A stretch of DNA of 64,000 nt from contig CM037870.1 in NCBI GenBank assembly GCA_021292105.1, forward strand, positions 25,783,916 to 25,847,915, given 5' to 3'. A program made the translations under genes and the position numbers. Source of the stretch: Anadara kagoshimensis (lineage: Eukaryota > Mollusca > Bivalvia > Arcoida > Arcidae). The notes beneath the pieces are model-generated. The model saw only the letters and a program-made list of their open reading frames with translations. It made no database searches and was not told the DNA's origin. The first letter of the stretch is position 1. Each line of letters begins with the position of its first letter. Positions 55,001 through 62,269 of the stretch are shown in pieces.

Positions 55001-57717
55001 TTATTAATGTAACAGTACGCTGACGCCAAGTTAACCTGTTAGTTGATGACTCGCCTTTAATCAACAAAGAGTACAGCAAGAAGTTTTGAATTTAAAAATG
55101 ACCTAGTTTCAGTCACCACAATCTATGATCACTTCAGTGGTTCAGTGGCAGTGTCCGTCTTGAGAAAGGGAGGTTGTGGATTTGAACCCTGGTCATGTCA
55201 TACATAGGACTATCAAAATTGTATCTGCTTTCTTAATGGTGCTCGATATTAAGAGAACAGAGTATTGACTGGTCAACCTGTTGTCAGGATAATGTGACTA
55301 GGGGAGTGGAATGCTTGTCTGTGGTGTCCTGACTGTGATCTAGCACCTTATTTAAAGTTTCCCTGAGTGTGTACTAGCACAAGGCAGATCATAACATACA
55401 CTTGCAGTCTTACACATCTCCACATGCTTGAACTTGTTCTTAGATTAATCCTTAGACAAAAATAAACTTGCTTTGTTTGCAAATAGCAGAAAAAATGCCC
55501 ATGCAACTTAATACAACATTACAACATCAGCAACCTGTGAGTTAAATTTATATGCAAATGTTTTAAAATGCCATATAGCATATCAGCACCAGTGTTGTTA
55601 CAGTGGAGTAATAGAGTAAATTACATCCCAGTCAAGATGTTTTCACTTATATTGAGACAACAAGTTCTGGAATGGTAGGGAAAACTGCAGTTCCTCTAGG
55701 GAAAACCATCAATACAGAAAAATGGGATTACCAAGAGAGCAGAGGTGTGTACGTAATCTGTATGCTAGTGTATTATATAACGTGACTGCCTAGACCACAA
55801 AATGACTTGAAAGTGAGTAGTGACTTTCGACAAGCACTCAGCATTACAAAATGAGTCACGGTTCTTTCAGATGGGAACTTAAAAGAAACGAGGGCCCGTG
55901 TCACGGTGGGCTTGGCTCGCTAAAGAACCCTGCTGTATAATGCCATCGGCGCAACGCACAGGCAAAATTTCTGCACTTTCGCCTATAGCTGGCGACGTCT
56001 CGATATAAGTGAAATATTCTTGACTGGGACGTTTATCATTACTTAACTCACTCTTTCGGTGACCCTAAGCGGGTTATAGCTTCAATTCAAAAATTATTTA
56101 TTTTTTTAGTCCCTGATGAGTATTTATCGTCCAAGGGAAAAAGGTAAAATAAACTGTTGGATCAGTTATCGAAATGTCTAAATTAATTGAAGATATAAAT
56201 TTGGTTAACAGTATATTGGGTTTCGCCTCTATTTCTTATTTTTTGGTTATTTCTGATAAAATTTCAGATGCACCGTAACTGGCATAAGACAAAATTATGT
56301 AGCGATTCTCTCCGTTAAGCTATCTGTTGTTTCTATCTGCAATGCTACATTAATATCATATGGATTATATAATAGACGGGTTGGGATAATGGCAAACTGC
56401 TAGAAAAGTTAAGAAACTGTTTACTTTCTCTGCAATTTGGCTCCGGATAAATTTGAAGACGACCTTACAGGGCGCCGCCATTTTGTATCGAATGTACACA
56501 GGGTATCGCGTATTGATCTGTGAAAATAGTACCGCAATCTAAACTTCAGAAATGTTCCGAAGGGCTGTCTGCAGCGGTCATAAAAGAGATACGAATGTTG
56601 GCCGCTGTTCGGAGCTTGGCACACATTAACAGGGGTTCAGAGATCGAACCCGGAAAAAACCAATCCATAAAAAGGAGATTTTTTTTCACAATACTCATCT
56701 CGGTCCCTCTGTCATATACCATTTTTTGAATGTATTTTATGATTAAATTCAAAAAATGGTATATGACACCTCTATAGCTTTATCTCAACATCTATCTCTC
56801 GGCAGCTTTTAGAGTCACTAGCTATCTGTATCTCGGTCTTTCTGCAGCCGAACTCCCACTCATATTCGTTAGCTCAGTGTTAAACTTTTGACAGGTCTGC
56901 ACTGCACTACAAATATGTGCTGATTTTATTGTATAACTTAGTTCTGGCCGATATTTTATAAAATATGTTTTTAGAAGTTTCAAAATGATTTGACTGAAAC
57001 AGGGCTACAGCTAAATATGTAAATCATATTGTTACCAAGTTACTGGTAGCCGCAATTTGTGCTTTAACAGAATCAATGAAAGACCAGGACCCAGTTGCTG
57101 TAAGCGTACTCAGTTTAATCAGTGATTAGCAGAAAATCAAACACGAATAAAATCAAAATGACCTTTTCGAATCGATATTTTTATTACAATGTGCTTTAAT
57201 TCGATGGTATTTATTTTCATTTTCTACATTTCAACATTAGTTCACAATATACCTGAAATTTTGCAAAATTAAAATTTTGACCAATCAATTTATTACACCT
57301 AATCAGGCTTCGAACAACTGACCGCAGATGTTGTACACACTGACGTATATTGTTGTATATTATAGCCATAATATTGGTGACAATTATTTGCGCTTAATCA
57401 GAGCTGTCATGTGCCGATTTTGAATTTTTATTAAAATAATGCATTCAAAATCAGCAGACCTGATTTTAAATGCATTATCTTAATAAAAATTCAATATCGG
57501 CACATGACAACCAATAAAACTACCAGATACAGCTTGAGATGTTTAACAAACGCACATATATTGTTGGGTATAATTGTCAAATTATTGGTGGCTGTTACAA
57601 AGAGTAATACAGTGTATCATACCGATGCTTCATCCCACGTTTTCTTGTCTTGCTCGAAATAATAACAAGAATCGCTATCTCTGATCCATTCGTTTGGACA
57701 AAAGCAAACAGTATATC
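41623..57717 (-). CDS. C-type lectin gene 2 (four exons, first exon missing)
   Basis: Paralogue of gene 1, assembled from exons 57717-57623, 46063-45973, 45463-45226 and 41752-41623. Borders are GT/AG and phases are 1-0-1-2, identical to gene 1. It encodes about 183 residues without the N-terminus. Landmarks: CFCPNEWIRDSDSCYYF, TWDEASAAC, GTLVVVDTQEEESF, FWLDGSDNDKEGEWKWMSTG, HWFGGATGHSDDEDC, GWNDDQC and ICEI. As in gene 1 there is no EPN or QPD, while WND is kept. It lacks the extra CC of gene 1 but has an extra Cys near the start (VCFC). The Thr-rich tail ends VIIG. The intron between exons 1 and 2 is 11.6 kb and full of repeats. The linkage of 57717-57623 to the rest rests on phase, homology and strand only. 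Confidence 0.8.
42050..42272. mobile_element. ACAGACCTGTCGAAAG-family MITE in lectin 2 intron 3
   Basis: Left GCACAGATATGTCGAATTTA, right TTAGCTTAGTGTTAAACTCC followed by GACAGACTTGGAC. ACCAAAATATGGATAGCTTA lies inside. The ends are diverged. Confidence 0.7.
42543..44165. mobile_element. 1.62-kb TIR element, empty site at 46.93 kb
   Basis: The ends GAATGATTCCCAAAACGCCG, AGCTATCCGCCTATAGGA and the inverse TCCTATAGGCGGATAGCTCG, GCGTTTTGGGTATCATCC form terminal inverted repeats of about 37 bp with three mismatches. The site without the element at 46920-46945 reads ACAAATTAAGAAAA. TTAA remains on the right of the insert but not on the left. The largest internal frame (86 codons, 43135-43395) is unrecognised. 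Transposase not seen. Confidence 0.85.
43625..43716 (-). mobile_element. tRNA-like (SINE) sequence inside the 1.62-kb element
   Basis: The minus strand reads CTGCGTGGTGTAGTGGGTAT (A-box-like) and, 40 bp on, GTTGGTTCGAATCCC (B box). The acceptor stem does not pair, so it is not a functional tRNA by eye. Confidence 0.5.
44345..44760 (+). repeat. Segment duplicated at 49425-49770
   Basis: Shares ACTCACGTGTCATGT, TTGCATTGGTCAAGTGGTAG, GTGGATTCAGTCACGT, CACTTTGTGAACTGAACTCC, AAAAATAAA and TTTTATAAGATTGTTA with the later copy. It contains a CA/CAA-rich expansion at about 44635-44685. Function and boundaries are unknown. Confidence 0.75.
44990..45110 (+). mobile_element. SINE fragment (tRNA B box plus family 3-like tail)
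   Basis: GGCCGTGGGTTCGAATCTCG, CCGGGGCCATGTTGTGACCC, then ACGGTCATATGAGAGCGCGC and TAGTACAAAGCAAAGG. The head is truncated. Confidence 0.6.
45226..45463 (-). CDS. Lectin gene 2, CTLD exon 3
   Basis: Acceptor TTTAACAG, donor CCCAG/GTAAAT. It has two bases, 78 codons and two bases, one codon longer than its gene 1 counterpart. It encodes AFEHHRFWLDGSDNDKEGEW, KWMSTGQLITGVHWFGG, ATGHSDDEDCLEIRIHDDG and GWNDDQCDSHHYSICEIRDP. Confidence 0.9.
45528..45610 (-). mobile_element. SINE family 2 fragment
   Basis: AGAATGGTGGAGAAAACCGG, GGTATCTGGAAGATACCGTC and GACAAGACAACCGG are the inverse of the family 2 phrase TTTTCTCCACCATCC and adjoining body. Confidence 0.5.
45973..46063 (-). CDS. Lectin gene 2, CTLD exon 2
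   Basis: Acceptor AACATTACAG, donor GAAG/GTAATC. It has 30 codons plus one base: AACETASGTLVVVDTQEEE, SFLVKEIQKFE, joining to Gly with the next exon. The upstream intron sequence happens to stay open in the same frame and looks hydrophobic, but has no good ATG start. Confidence 0.9.
46250..46342. mobile_element. TTTCGCG-rich MITE fragment (intact 3' end)
   Basis: CCTTGGTATCAATTTTCGCG, CGACCGCGAAATAAGCGAAA, TACACCGCGAAAATAAATAC, GTTTACAGTAT. It supplies the uninterrupted end used to read the insertion at 34651-35917. Confidence 0.8.
46640..46680 (+). mobile_element. Solo end of ACAGACCTGTCGAAAG-family element
   Basis: AGTACAGACCTGTCGAAAGT followed by TTAACATTAAGTTAACC, directly before the 46688-47090 duplicate. 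Confidence 0.7.
46688..47090. repeat. Local duplicate of 42294-44337 without the insert
   Basis: Continuous from ATTATGCTGTAAAATGGGAT to AGTTTCAGATAAAAA. It provides the empty-site sequence ACAAATTAAGAAAATCGTC for the 1.62-kb element. Confidence 0.85.
47255..47565. repeat. Pair of diverged direct repeats
   Basis: GAAAATGTCTGGTT(C/T)TCA, then an ATTCA..TATAAAAAT segment and TCCATTCCACTTTT, occurs at about 47258-47350 and again at 47461-47560. No gene. Confidence 0.65.
48709..48779. repeat. (AAAAT)n pentanucleotide microsatellite
   Basis: About 14 tandem AAAAT/ATAAA units. Confidence 0.95.
48996..49036. repeat. (TTTA)n microsatellite
   Basis: About ten TTTA units; a second tract lies at 48868-48900. 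Confidence 0.95.
49425..49900 (+). repeat. Segment duplicated from or to 44345-44760
   Basis: Same order of phrases as 44345-44760: ACTCACGTGTCATGTCTTGC, ATTCAGTCACGTGACC, TTTGTGAACTGAACTCC. Here it continues into a 157-codon frame (49591-50064) whose middle reads EAQTNIKAEMLVTETDDGHA and then HIQAPKQRPPPSS. The frame is GC-richer than its surroundings, is not recognised, and starts at a weak initiator. Treat it as repeat-derived unless transcript data show otherwise. Confidence 0.6.
49591..50064 (+). CDS. Unrecognised 157-codon open frame, doubtful
   Basis: Open from a non-ATG initiator through a duplicated promoter-like segment. An acceptor-like TTCATTTTAG/AA sits at 49679-49688, and the polar stretch REGDKTPFRGWTLKLEARSE follows it. 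The last 40 codons are hydrophobic and AT-rich, looking non-coding. The paralogous segment at 44345 does not keep the frame. No family recognised. Confidence 0.15.
   Translation: MSTGKIFRYWSLCELNSKNKDKIFYKIVNFILEPPDTREGDKTPFRGWTLKLEARSELVAEKKQEAQTNIKAEMLVTETDDGHAHIQAPKQRPPPSSVCREVDAADSPRPNFKNLEISGNVSLPIIAKSLLFLYLTQLIIFSGSFNLRILMNTKNSI
50690..52125. repeat. 60-bp minisatellite, about 24 units, in lectin 2 intron
   Basis: The unit carries CTGGCCCGTCAACATCTGTG, TAGACTTACAATGGCTATTC and AAAGCTATGCTGTATTCATA, exactly 60 bp for most units. Two shorter half-units (about 30 bp) sit near 50880-50920, and there is one 59-bp unit at about 51940. Substitutions fall mainly at GTG/GCA and CCCG/CACT/CCTG. 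Because 60 is divisible by three, one plus-strand frame stays open for 461 codons (50741-52126), and several others are long on both strands. Confidence 0.95.
50741..52126 (+). other. 461-codon open frame over the 60-bp minisatellite
   Basis: Each unit reads about FILARQHLCRLTMAIQSYAV. The frame contains frequent ATG but no N-terminal domain, signal peptide or non-repeat part. At the 59-bp unit (about 51940) the frame slips, yet remains open as NICVDLQWPLKAMLYSYWP, a pattern expected from a repeat lacking stops in more than one frame. It is more likely a repeat artefact than a protein. Confidence 0.2.
52127..53570. other. Intron DNA of lectin gene 2
   Basis: No gene. It contains a SINE-like fragment near 52978-53150 (minus orientation; ATTTTACACTCCTGTCAAGA, TATATTGAGACAGCAGG) and three loose repeats with TAGGTCAC(T/A)GTGA at about 53210, 53340 and 53450. 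A G-run lies at 53176-53186. Confidence 0.5.
53571..54225 (-). mobile_element. Hairpin-ended element, inverted relative of 39784-41594
   Basis: Begins TAGCTCATCTGTGGCTCAGA, TGAGCTATTGCC and ends GGCCTCAGGTGAGCATGAAA, GATGGGCCTCTTTTT. Inside, the plus strand has AAAACTATAAACTTTTTGTA twice, and AAGTTCAAAGGTCAAGGTCA, the inverse of the tandem-core unit. It holds only about 1.3 core units, against eight in the other copy. Confidence 0.8.
54226..55125. other. Intron DNA, nothing firm
   Basis: Two loosely repeated stretches contain TTTGGTATG.GAGT.TACCATCAT (near 54605 and 54698) and GATGAAATTATGGGCT.T.GACTT (54225 and 54765). They suggest an unclassified tandem or duplicated element. No gene. Confidence 0.4.
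55125..55470 (+). mobile_element. tRNA-derived SINE, family 3
   Basis: Head TTCAGTGGTTCAGTGGCAGT and GTGGATTTGAACCCTGG. Body GACTAGGGGAGTGGAATGCT, TGTCTGTGGTGTCCTGACTG, CTGAGTGTGTACTAGCACAA, GGCAGATCATAACATACACT. It aligns along its body with 60590-60955. Confidence 0.8.
55605..55740 (-). mobile_element. SINE fragment (family 2 type)
   Basis: AAATTACATCCCAGTCAAGA, TTTTCACTTATATTGAGACA, ACAAGTTCTGGAATGGTAGG and GAAAACTGC form an inverted tail and body. Confidence 0.6.
55795..56055 (+). mobile_element. SINE family 1, head truncated
   Basis: TGACTTGAAAGTGAGTAGTG, GTCACGGTTCTTTCAGATGG, CGGTGGGCTTGGCTCGC, GGCAAAATTTCTGCACTTTC, GCTGGCGACGTCTCGATATA, TTGACTGGGACG. The tRNA head is missing. Confidence 0.85.
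56418..56481 (-). CDS. Possible first exon starting MAAPCKV, doubtful
   Basis: The minus strand at 56481 reads ACAAAATGGCGGCGCCCTGT, a strong initiation context and a common form of animal first exons. The frame continues MAAPCKVVFKFIRSQIAEK and stays open to a stop about 38 codons on. Possible donors are T/GTAAGG at codon 5 or AAA/GTAAAC after codon 19. The surrounding 56415-56640 is GC-richer than its flanks. No downstream exon is recognised, and the position inside the long lectin 2 intron is unusual, so it could be a pseudogene piece or chance. Confidence 0.25.
56706..56769. mobile_element. Short hairpin MITE, near-perfect
   Basis: TGTCATATACCATTTTTTGA, loop with TGTATTTTATGATTAAAT, then TCAAAAAATGGTATATGACA. 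The stem is about 22 bp and almost perfect. Same family as 29086-29137 and 29322-29386. Confidence 0.85.
56775..56914. mobile_element. ACAGACCTGTCGAAAG-family right half
   Basis: CTCGGCAGCTTTTAGAGTCA, TATCTGTATCTCGGTC, GTTAGCTCAGTGTTAAACTT, TTGACAGGTCTGCACTGCAC. The left half is absent and replaced by the hairpin MITE at 56706-56769. Confidence 0.75.
57408..57512. mobile_element. Long palindrome, about 46-bp stem
   Basis: Left GTCATGTGCCGATTTTGAAT, TTTTATTAAAATAATGCATT. Right AATGCATTATCTTAATAAAA, ATTCAATATCGGCACATGAC. The loop is about 10 bp around CAGCAGACCTG. It is 110 bp upstream (minus strand) of exon 57717-57623 of lectin gene 2. Confidence 0.85.
57623..57717 (-). CDS. Lectin gene 2, first CTLD exon
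   Basis: Acceptor AATTTCAG, donor TCG/GTATGA. It has two bases plus 31 codons: YTVCFCPNEWIRDSDSCYYF, EQDKKTWDEAS. Length, phase and motif order equal the gene 1 exon at 36592-36498. The signal-peptide exon should lie at higher coordinates but was not recognised up to 64000. Confidence 0.85.
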
Positions 57718-59250
57718 CTGAAATTAAAGATCAATTTTAAACCTCATCGATCTAACAGTTCACGGGTTTAACTAATTAATTTTCCAGTTTCAAAGTTGTT
57801 TTTTTATATTTCTGTACTTTGCTTTGGGATTGTGCTTTGGGCATGGGTATACTCCCTCATGCAAAGTATTTCCTTAGCTAAATTTGGTAAAATAGATTTT
57901 GGTCCTTTGGGTATCTTTTCGACATATAGAAAACAATTTTGGTTTCATAATTTTTGTCCAAGCACTACTGATGAGAAATTGTATTCCGAAACGGCCTTCT
58001 AGTGCTGTAAAATTAAAACTGGTATAACATGTAATTGGTATGTTTTTTATTCATGATTAATTGATTGAGATTCCTACACGTGCAAGAGAATAAAAGACAG
58101 CATTTCCCTATTATGTTTCCATAGTTAGAAATTTCCCTGGGTATTTCATACTCCCCTCAAAAATCCCACCTTTGTTGTCACTCTTCGAAAGGAAAACTTC
58201 CGAATCGCTTGTGGCTTGAACTTTTTTCACACAGGACAGTCCTTTTTCACCACCTTTAATAAAATATTTATTTCCCTAACGTCCCAGAGAAGATACTTTC
58301 ACTTACTAGTATATCGAGGTGGTTAGTTCTGGACGGAGAAAACTATTGACCGTCGGCAGTAAGCGAAGTTTACCTGGATCTGTAAGCATGCGCTTTACTT
58401 TGGGTGAAATCCGTTTGCGCCATTTTCGTCCTTTTCCGCCACAACCTCATTTGCGCTAGTCTGTCATTTCCGCGCCACCAACTTTAAAAAAATCCTAGTC
58501 CTTTTGCGTCATTATAGTACTCAACGGCCTCACTTTATTGTGAATGCGATGGAGATATGAACAACAATTTTCGCGCAAAAGGGCGCTTCCCTGCACTTTA
58601 GACCACTTGGCCATTTAGTTTCCAAATTGAAAAAATAATTTTACACGATCATGATTGAAATAGGTATTATAGCAAAACAAGCTATAAGAGAAATGTGACC
58701 TAAATTCAACGTTTCGTCAAATTTCCTTAAAAAGGCGTCGGTTTAAATTCAAAATACATGTATAGTGCAAATTTAAGCTGAAACGGAAAAGAAGTGATAG
58801 TTTAAATTTGAGCTTAGATTTAAGTTAGCTGAAACGAGCCGTATACTGGAATTTACGTCATCATAAAATATGCTGAAAGGCGGCGTATAAGTCGTATAAG
58901 CCAAGGCTTAAATTTGCTGAAATAGCAAACTTCCGAAAACTGAAATTTAAATTTCCGTCCAATTTAAGTCAAATATCCGCCGGCGTAAATTAGTCATTTT
59001 GTCCTGTGTTAAATAAAATAATATTTACAGAACTGAAAATTTATTTGGTTTTTGCAAAATTGGATTATGTAGGTTTATAATACAAACCAAGTAAAGTAGT
59101 GAGGAAAATCAGTTGTCTGAAATAGAATAGTGTGTCCATGGTTAACCTAGTAAACTTATTGTCAATATTAATATAGATAAGACATTTGGGTTATCTGCAT
59201 ATAACATATTGGCATAATATACAGAGTTTCTTTACGATGCACTGTAGCAA
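57718..59250. other. Upstream of lectin gene 2, nothing recognised
   Basis: AT-rich; no exon, tandem repeat or clear MITE found. Repeated C/G phrases near 58370-58600 (TTTGCGCCATTTTCGTCC, TTTTGCGTCATT) are unclassified. Confidence 0.4.
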
Positions 59251-59251
59251 A

Positions 59252-59360
59252 CTCCTAATGAAGTTCAACGGCTAATGAAATCCTGACTACCTTAGGCGTT
59301 GAAATTGAAACGCCGAATGAAGTTCGGACTTCATTAGCCGTTGGGGTTCATTAGGAGTTG
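59252..59360. mobile_element. Palindromic MITE, about 105 bp
   Basis: Left AACTCCTAATGAAGTTCAAC, GGCTAATGAA. Right TTCATTAGCCGTTGGGGTTC, ATTAGGAGTT. The central AGGCGTTGAAATTGAAACGCC is itself a small palindrome. Confidence 0.85.
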
Positions 59361-59389
59361 TTACAATGCACCCCTTTTTGCGGAACCGT

Positions 59390-59612
59390 TGTGTCCATGC
59401 CGTATAAAGCGCACGTTTGCGGATCACAGTCAAGGGTTGAATCCCAATAAAGCAGACCTTAGTGTGAGAAACATCCGTCAGTTCGCTTGCCGAATGTCGG
59501 TGGTCGTTCCCATGCCTTTCGGTTTCCTCCACCATCCCAGAACTGACCACCTCGATATATGTTAAATAATCTAGACTACTAGGACGTAAAACACCATTAC
59601 TCCACCCCCACT
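59390..59612 (+). mobile_element. tRNA-derived SINE, family 2
   Basis: Degenerate head (CGTATAAAGCGCACGTTTGC, GGGTTGAATCCC), body AACATCCGTCAGTTCGCTTG, CCGAATGTCGGTGGTCG, TTTCCTCCACCATCCCAGAA, tail CTCGATATATGTTAAATAAT, ACGTAAAACACCATTACTCC. Confidence 0.75.
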
Positions 59613-59689
59613 CCTCTGGTGGGGTCTCGATAGGCATTAGGTATAGAGCGTTAACCAATAACAGTAACTCTTACCACAAAAGTTTAAAC

Positions 59690-59836
59690 TCGATTGGAAT
59701 CAAATGTGAAAAAAGTTTGTCAGATTGTTCGCCGAGGGTTGATCGTTTCTGCAAGCACTCTGGTTTTCTCCACCATTCCAGAACTGGCCGCCTGGATAAA
59801 TATCTTAACTGCGGTGTTAATCGCCACTACTTCAAT
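59690..59836 (+). mobile_element. SINE family 2 fragment
   Basis: AAAAAGTTTGTCAGATTGTT, CGCCGAGGGTTGATCG, GTTTTCTCCACCATTCCAGA, ACTGGCCGCCTGGATAAATA. The head is lost. Confidence 0.65.
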
Positions 59837-60084
59837 CTACGTACATGTATACAGGCTGTAATATTAACTTTTTAAGAAGTTTGGATAATCAGGTTGTCAT
59901 AGAAACCAATTTTTTTTCAAACAAGGATGAAATATAATAGAAATCAGTGATGTACTTCTAATTATGCCCTATATGAATGTTGTAAAATGTCGTCTGATAA
60001 TTTATACTCGGAACGAATACTAGTAAGCTACAAATGTCAAACTACAAAAGTTTTTTCCATTAACGGATCGTGAATTTAATTTAT

Positions 60085-60560
60085 ACAGTTAAACCTGTAT
60101 ATAACTTGAGAGGCTTACACCCCCGCCTCCCAGCGTTGACCTTTGACTTATGCACATAAATTCGGTATGCGACACATCGTCCCATATTGGTTTACATTTG
60201 TGCCAAGTTCGATCAAAATCATAGACATGGGGGATATGGAGCGGACACGATATTGGGGCGGACTGACAGGATGATTCCTAAACTTTATTTGCGGGGGTAT
60301 ATATATAGACCTGCAATGGGACTTGTGGCTTCATATAGGGTTTTTTGTTTGAAAATGGTATGATGCAAACGGGTTTTTATTGACAGGTGGTCTTTATATA
60401 AAGGTTCGTTTATTTTTTAATCGAAGAGGCCTTAAATCAGTGACATTATTTGGCAAGTGGTCTTTATATAGAGGTTATTTTATTGCAATATGAAACAAAA
60501 GGAGCATAAAACACAAATCTTAAATGGAAAAGTGGTCTTTACATGACGCTTTTTTAAAAA
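60085..60560 (+). repeat. Decayed CAGTC..CCTG MITE pieces and a dispersed repeat
   Basis: ACAGTTAAACCTGTATATAA at 60087 is a MITE end, interrupted by a segment resembling 10440-10610 (GTTGACCTTTGACTTATGC, GGGCGGACTGACAGG). Later phrases AGGTGGTCTTTATATAAAGG and GTGGTCTTTATATAGAGG recur three times up to 60545. Confidence 0.5.
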
Positions 60561-60589
60561 ATATAAAGCAAAGAGGCCTTTAAACTGGG

Positions 60590-60955
60590 AGGGCGCGGTG
60601 GCCTAATGGATAAGACGTCAGTCTTCAAATCCAGGGTCTCTTACCGCTGTGAGTTCGAGTCCCGCTCGGACCACATGTGGGAAAGTGAATTTTTCTTACC
60701 GTTGGCCTTTACTGATTCACCTGGTATCAGTATAATGGACTGGGGGAGTGGTACGCTTGTCTGTGGCGTACTGACTCTGTGAGCTAGCACGGTAAAGTCG
60801 CCCTGAGTGCGCGCTAGTACAAGGCAGACCATACAACACACTCGCACTTTACATGCATACACAAAAATTATTCATAGATTAATCCATAGAGATTAATTAA
60901 ATAGTTCTCGTCGCGAATAGCTGATGCGACGTTAAGCAACATTCAACCAACCAAC
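60590..60955 (+). mobile_element. tRNA-Arg-derived SINE, family 3, near full length
   Basis: Head GGGCGCGGTGGCCTAATGGA, TAAGACGTCAGTCTTC, with B box GAGTTCGAGTCCCG, close in form to an animal tRNA-Arg (GTGGCCTAATGGATAAGGCG). An internal insertion GGGTCTCTTACC spoils the anticodon arm, so it is not a working tRNA. Body GACTGGGGGAGTGGTACGCT, TGTCTGTGGCGTACTGACTC, GCTAGTACAAGGCAGACCAT. The tail ends CAACCAACCAACC. Confidence 0.85.
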
Positions 60956-60959
60956 CTTT

Positions 60960-61560
60960 AAACTGGAATCAATAGACAGGTAGTCTTTATTTAAGGGTTC
61001 TTTTTTTATTGAAATATGAAGGAAAGGACCTTTAAACCGTGGTCTTAATGGACAGACGGTCTTCATATAAAGGTTCTTTCAGCTTGAAATATAATTTAAA
61101 AAAAGGCCTTGAATTACTAAGGGATAGTTGGTCTCTATAGTAAGGTCTTTTAATTAAAATACAATGTATACAACAAAGGGTATTAAATCAGTGGTCTTAA
61201 TTGACAGGTGATCTTAATATAAAAGCTTTTAAAGTTGAAATATTAAGCAAATAGTTCACTGTGCAGCCAATCCTGTCTATAAAGGTCATCATAGGAAACT
61301 AGTAACAGTGGTCTTAATTGACAGGTGATCCTTATATCAAAGGTTTTAAAAGTTGAAATATTAAGCAAATAGTTCACTGTACAGTCAATCCTGTCTATAA
61401 AGGACATCATAGAAAACTAGTAACAGTGGTATTTAAGAACAAGTGTTCTTTATATACAGGTTCAAAAATATGAATAAAGAACAAATGGGAAACAATTCTA
61501 CTGGGCTTTATAAGCAGGTGGTCCTTATGTAGAGATGGCCTTCAGGCAGGTTGGGTTGTA
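60960..61560 (+). repeat. Tandem and decayed copies of the CAGTC..CCTG MITE
   Basis: Several partial units carry AATTGACAGGTGATC and TATAAAGG..GTTTT. A direct repeat of about 120 bp runs from about 61190-61310 to 61310-61430 (GTTGAAATATTAAGCAAATA, GTTCACTGTGCAGCCAATCC). The last part ends properly: TATACAGGTTCAAAAATATG, TTCAGGCAGGTTGGGTTGTA. Confidence 0.65.
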
Positions 61561-61968
61561 TTTATTTTAGTTTTATATATTAAAATGTGTACATATTTTC
61601 ATATTTATTTATTTAAATATGTCAATATACATTTTTGGAAAACCTATATTCTGTTCAATTCGGAATTCCAATAATTTTTGGAAATTCAAATTAACACTTC
61701 TAAATAACTTATAAAACTTAGTTTGACCTAATTCTTAAGTGAGGAATTTTATTAATGGCTGGATATTCTAACTTTTAAGGCGTATGTCGATACTGAACAC
61801 TTAAAGTGACACTTAACACTTGTAATGACACTTAACCTTTAAGCTAATACTTAAGAAATTGATTTTTTCCCAAAATTGTATAAAAATTTCAACATTCTAG
61901 AAATATTTCTCATACTTTGTGACATTTTTGTAATATTATAGTCAGATACATCTTTTAAGAATAAATAA
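61561..61968. other. Intergenic, nothing recognised
   Basis: AT-rich, with a short (ACACTTAA..GTGACACTTAACA) internal repetition near 61795-61855. No gene. Confidence 0.5.
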
Positions 61969-61969
61969 G

Positions 61970-62040
<71 letters not shown>
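61970..62040. repeat. (TGAT)n microsatellite ahead of a SINE fragment
   Basis: About 17 ATTG/TGAT units. A SINE family 1 or 2 tail in minus orientation follows at once (62041-62115: TTTTACGTCCCAGTCAAGAA, TATCGAGACATCACC). The microsatellite therefore probably grew from the SINE's simple tail. Confidence 0.9.
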
Positions 62041-62042
<2 letters not shown>

Positions 62043-62269
62043 ATTTTACGTCCCAGTCAAGAATATGTAACTTATATCGAGACATCACCAGCTATAGATG
62101 GAGTAACAGAAATAGTTAATAGTGATAAAGGTTGCAGATAACAATTTTCTGTTGCAACAAGGCCTCGGTAAGTGAAAAATACCAATTTTTCATTGGATTT
62201 TCATGCATAATTTGAATTCACTGCTATAAATTTTCAAACGCAATTTAAAAAATATGTTTACTAGTAATA

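Noticed and set aside
59287-59658. 123-codon minus-strand frame
   Set aside because: It covers a palindromic MITE and an antisense SINE family 2 copy, with no protein-like conservation.
60592-60672. tRNA-Arg gene candidate
   Set aside because: A GGGTCTCTTACC insertion disrupts the anticodon and variable region, and the sequence continues into a SINE body also found at 55125-55470.
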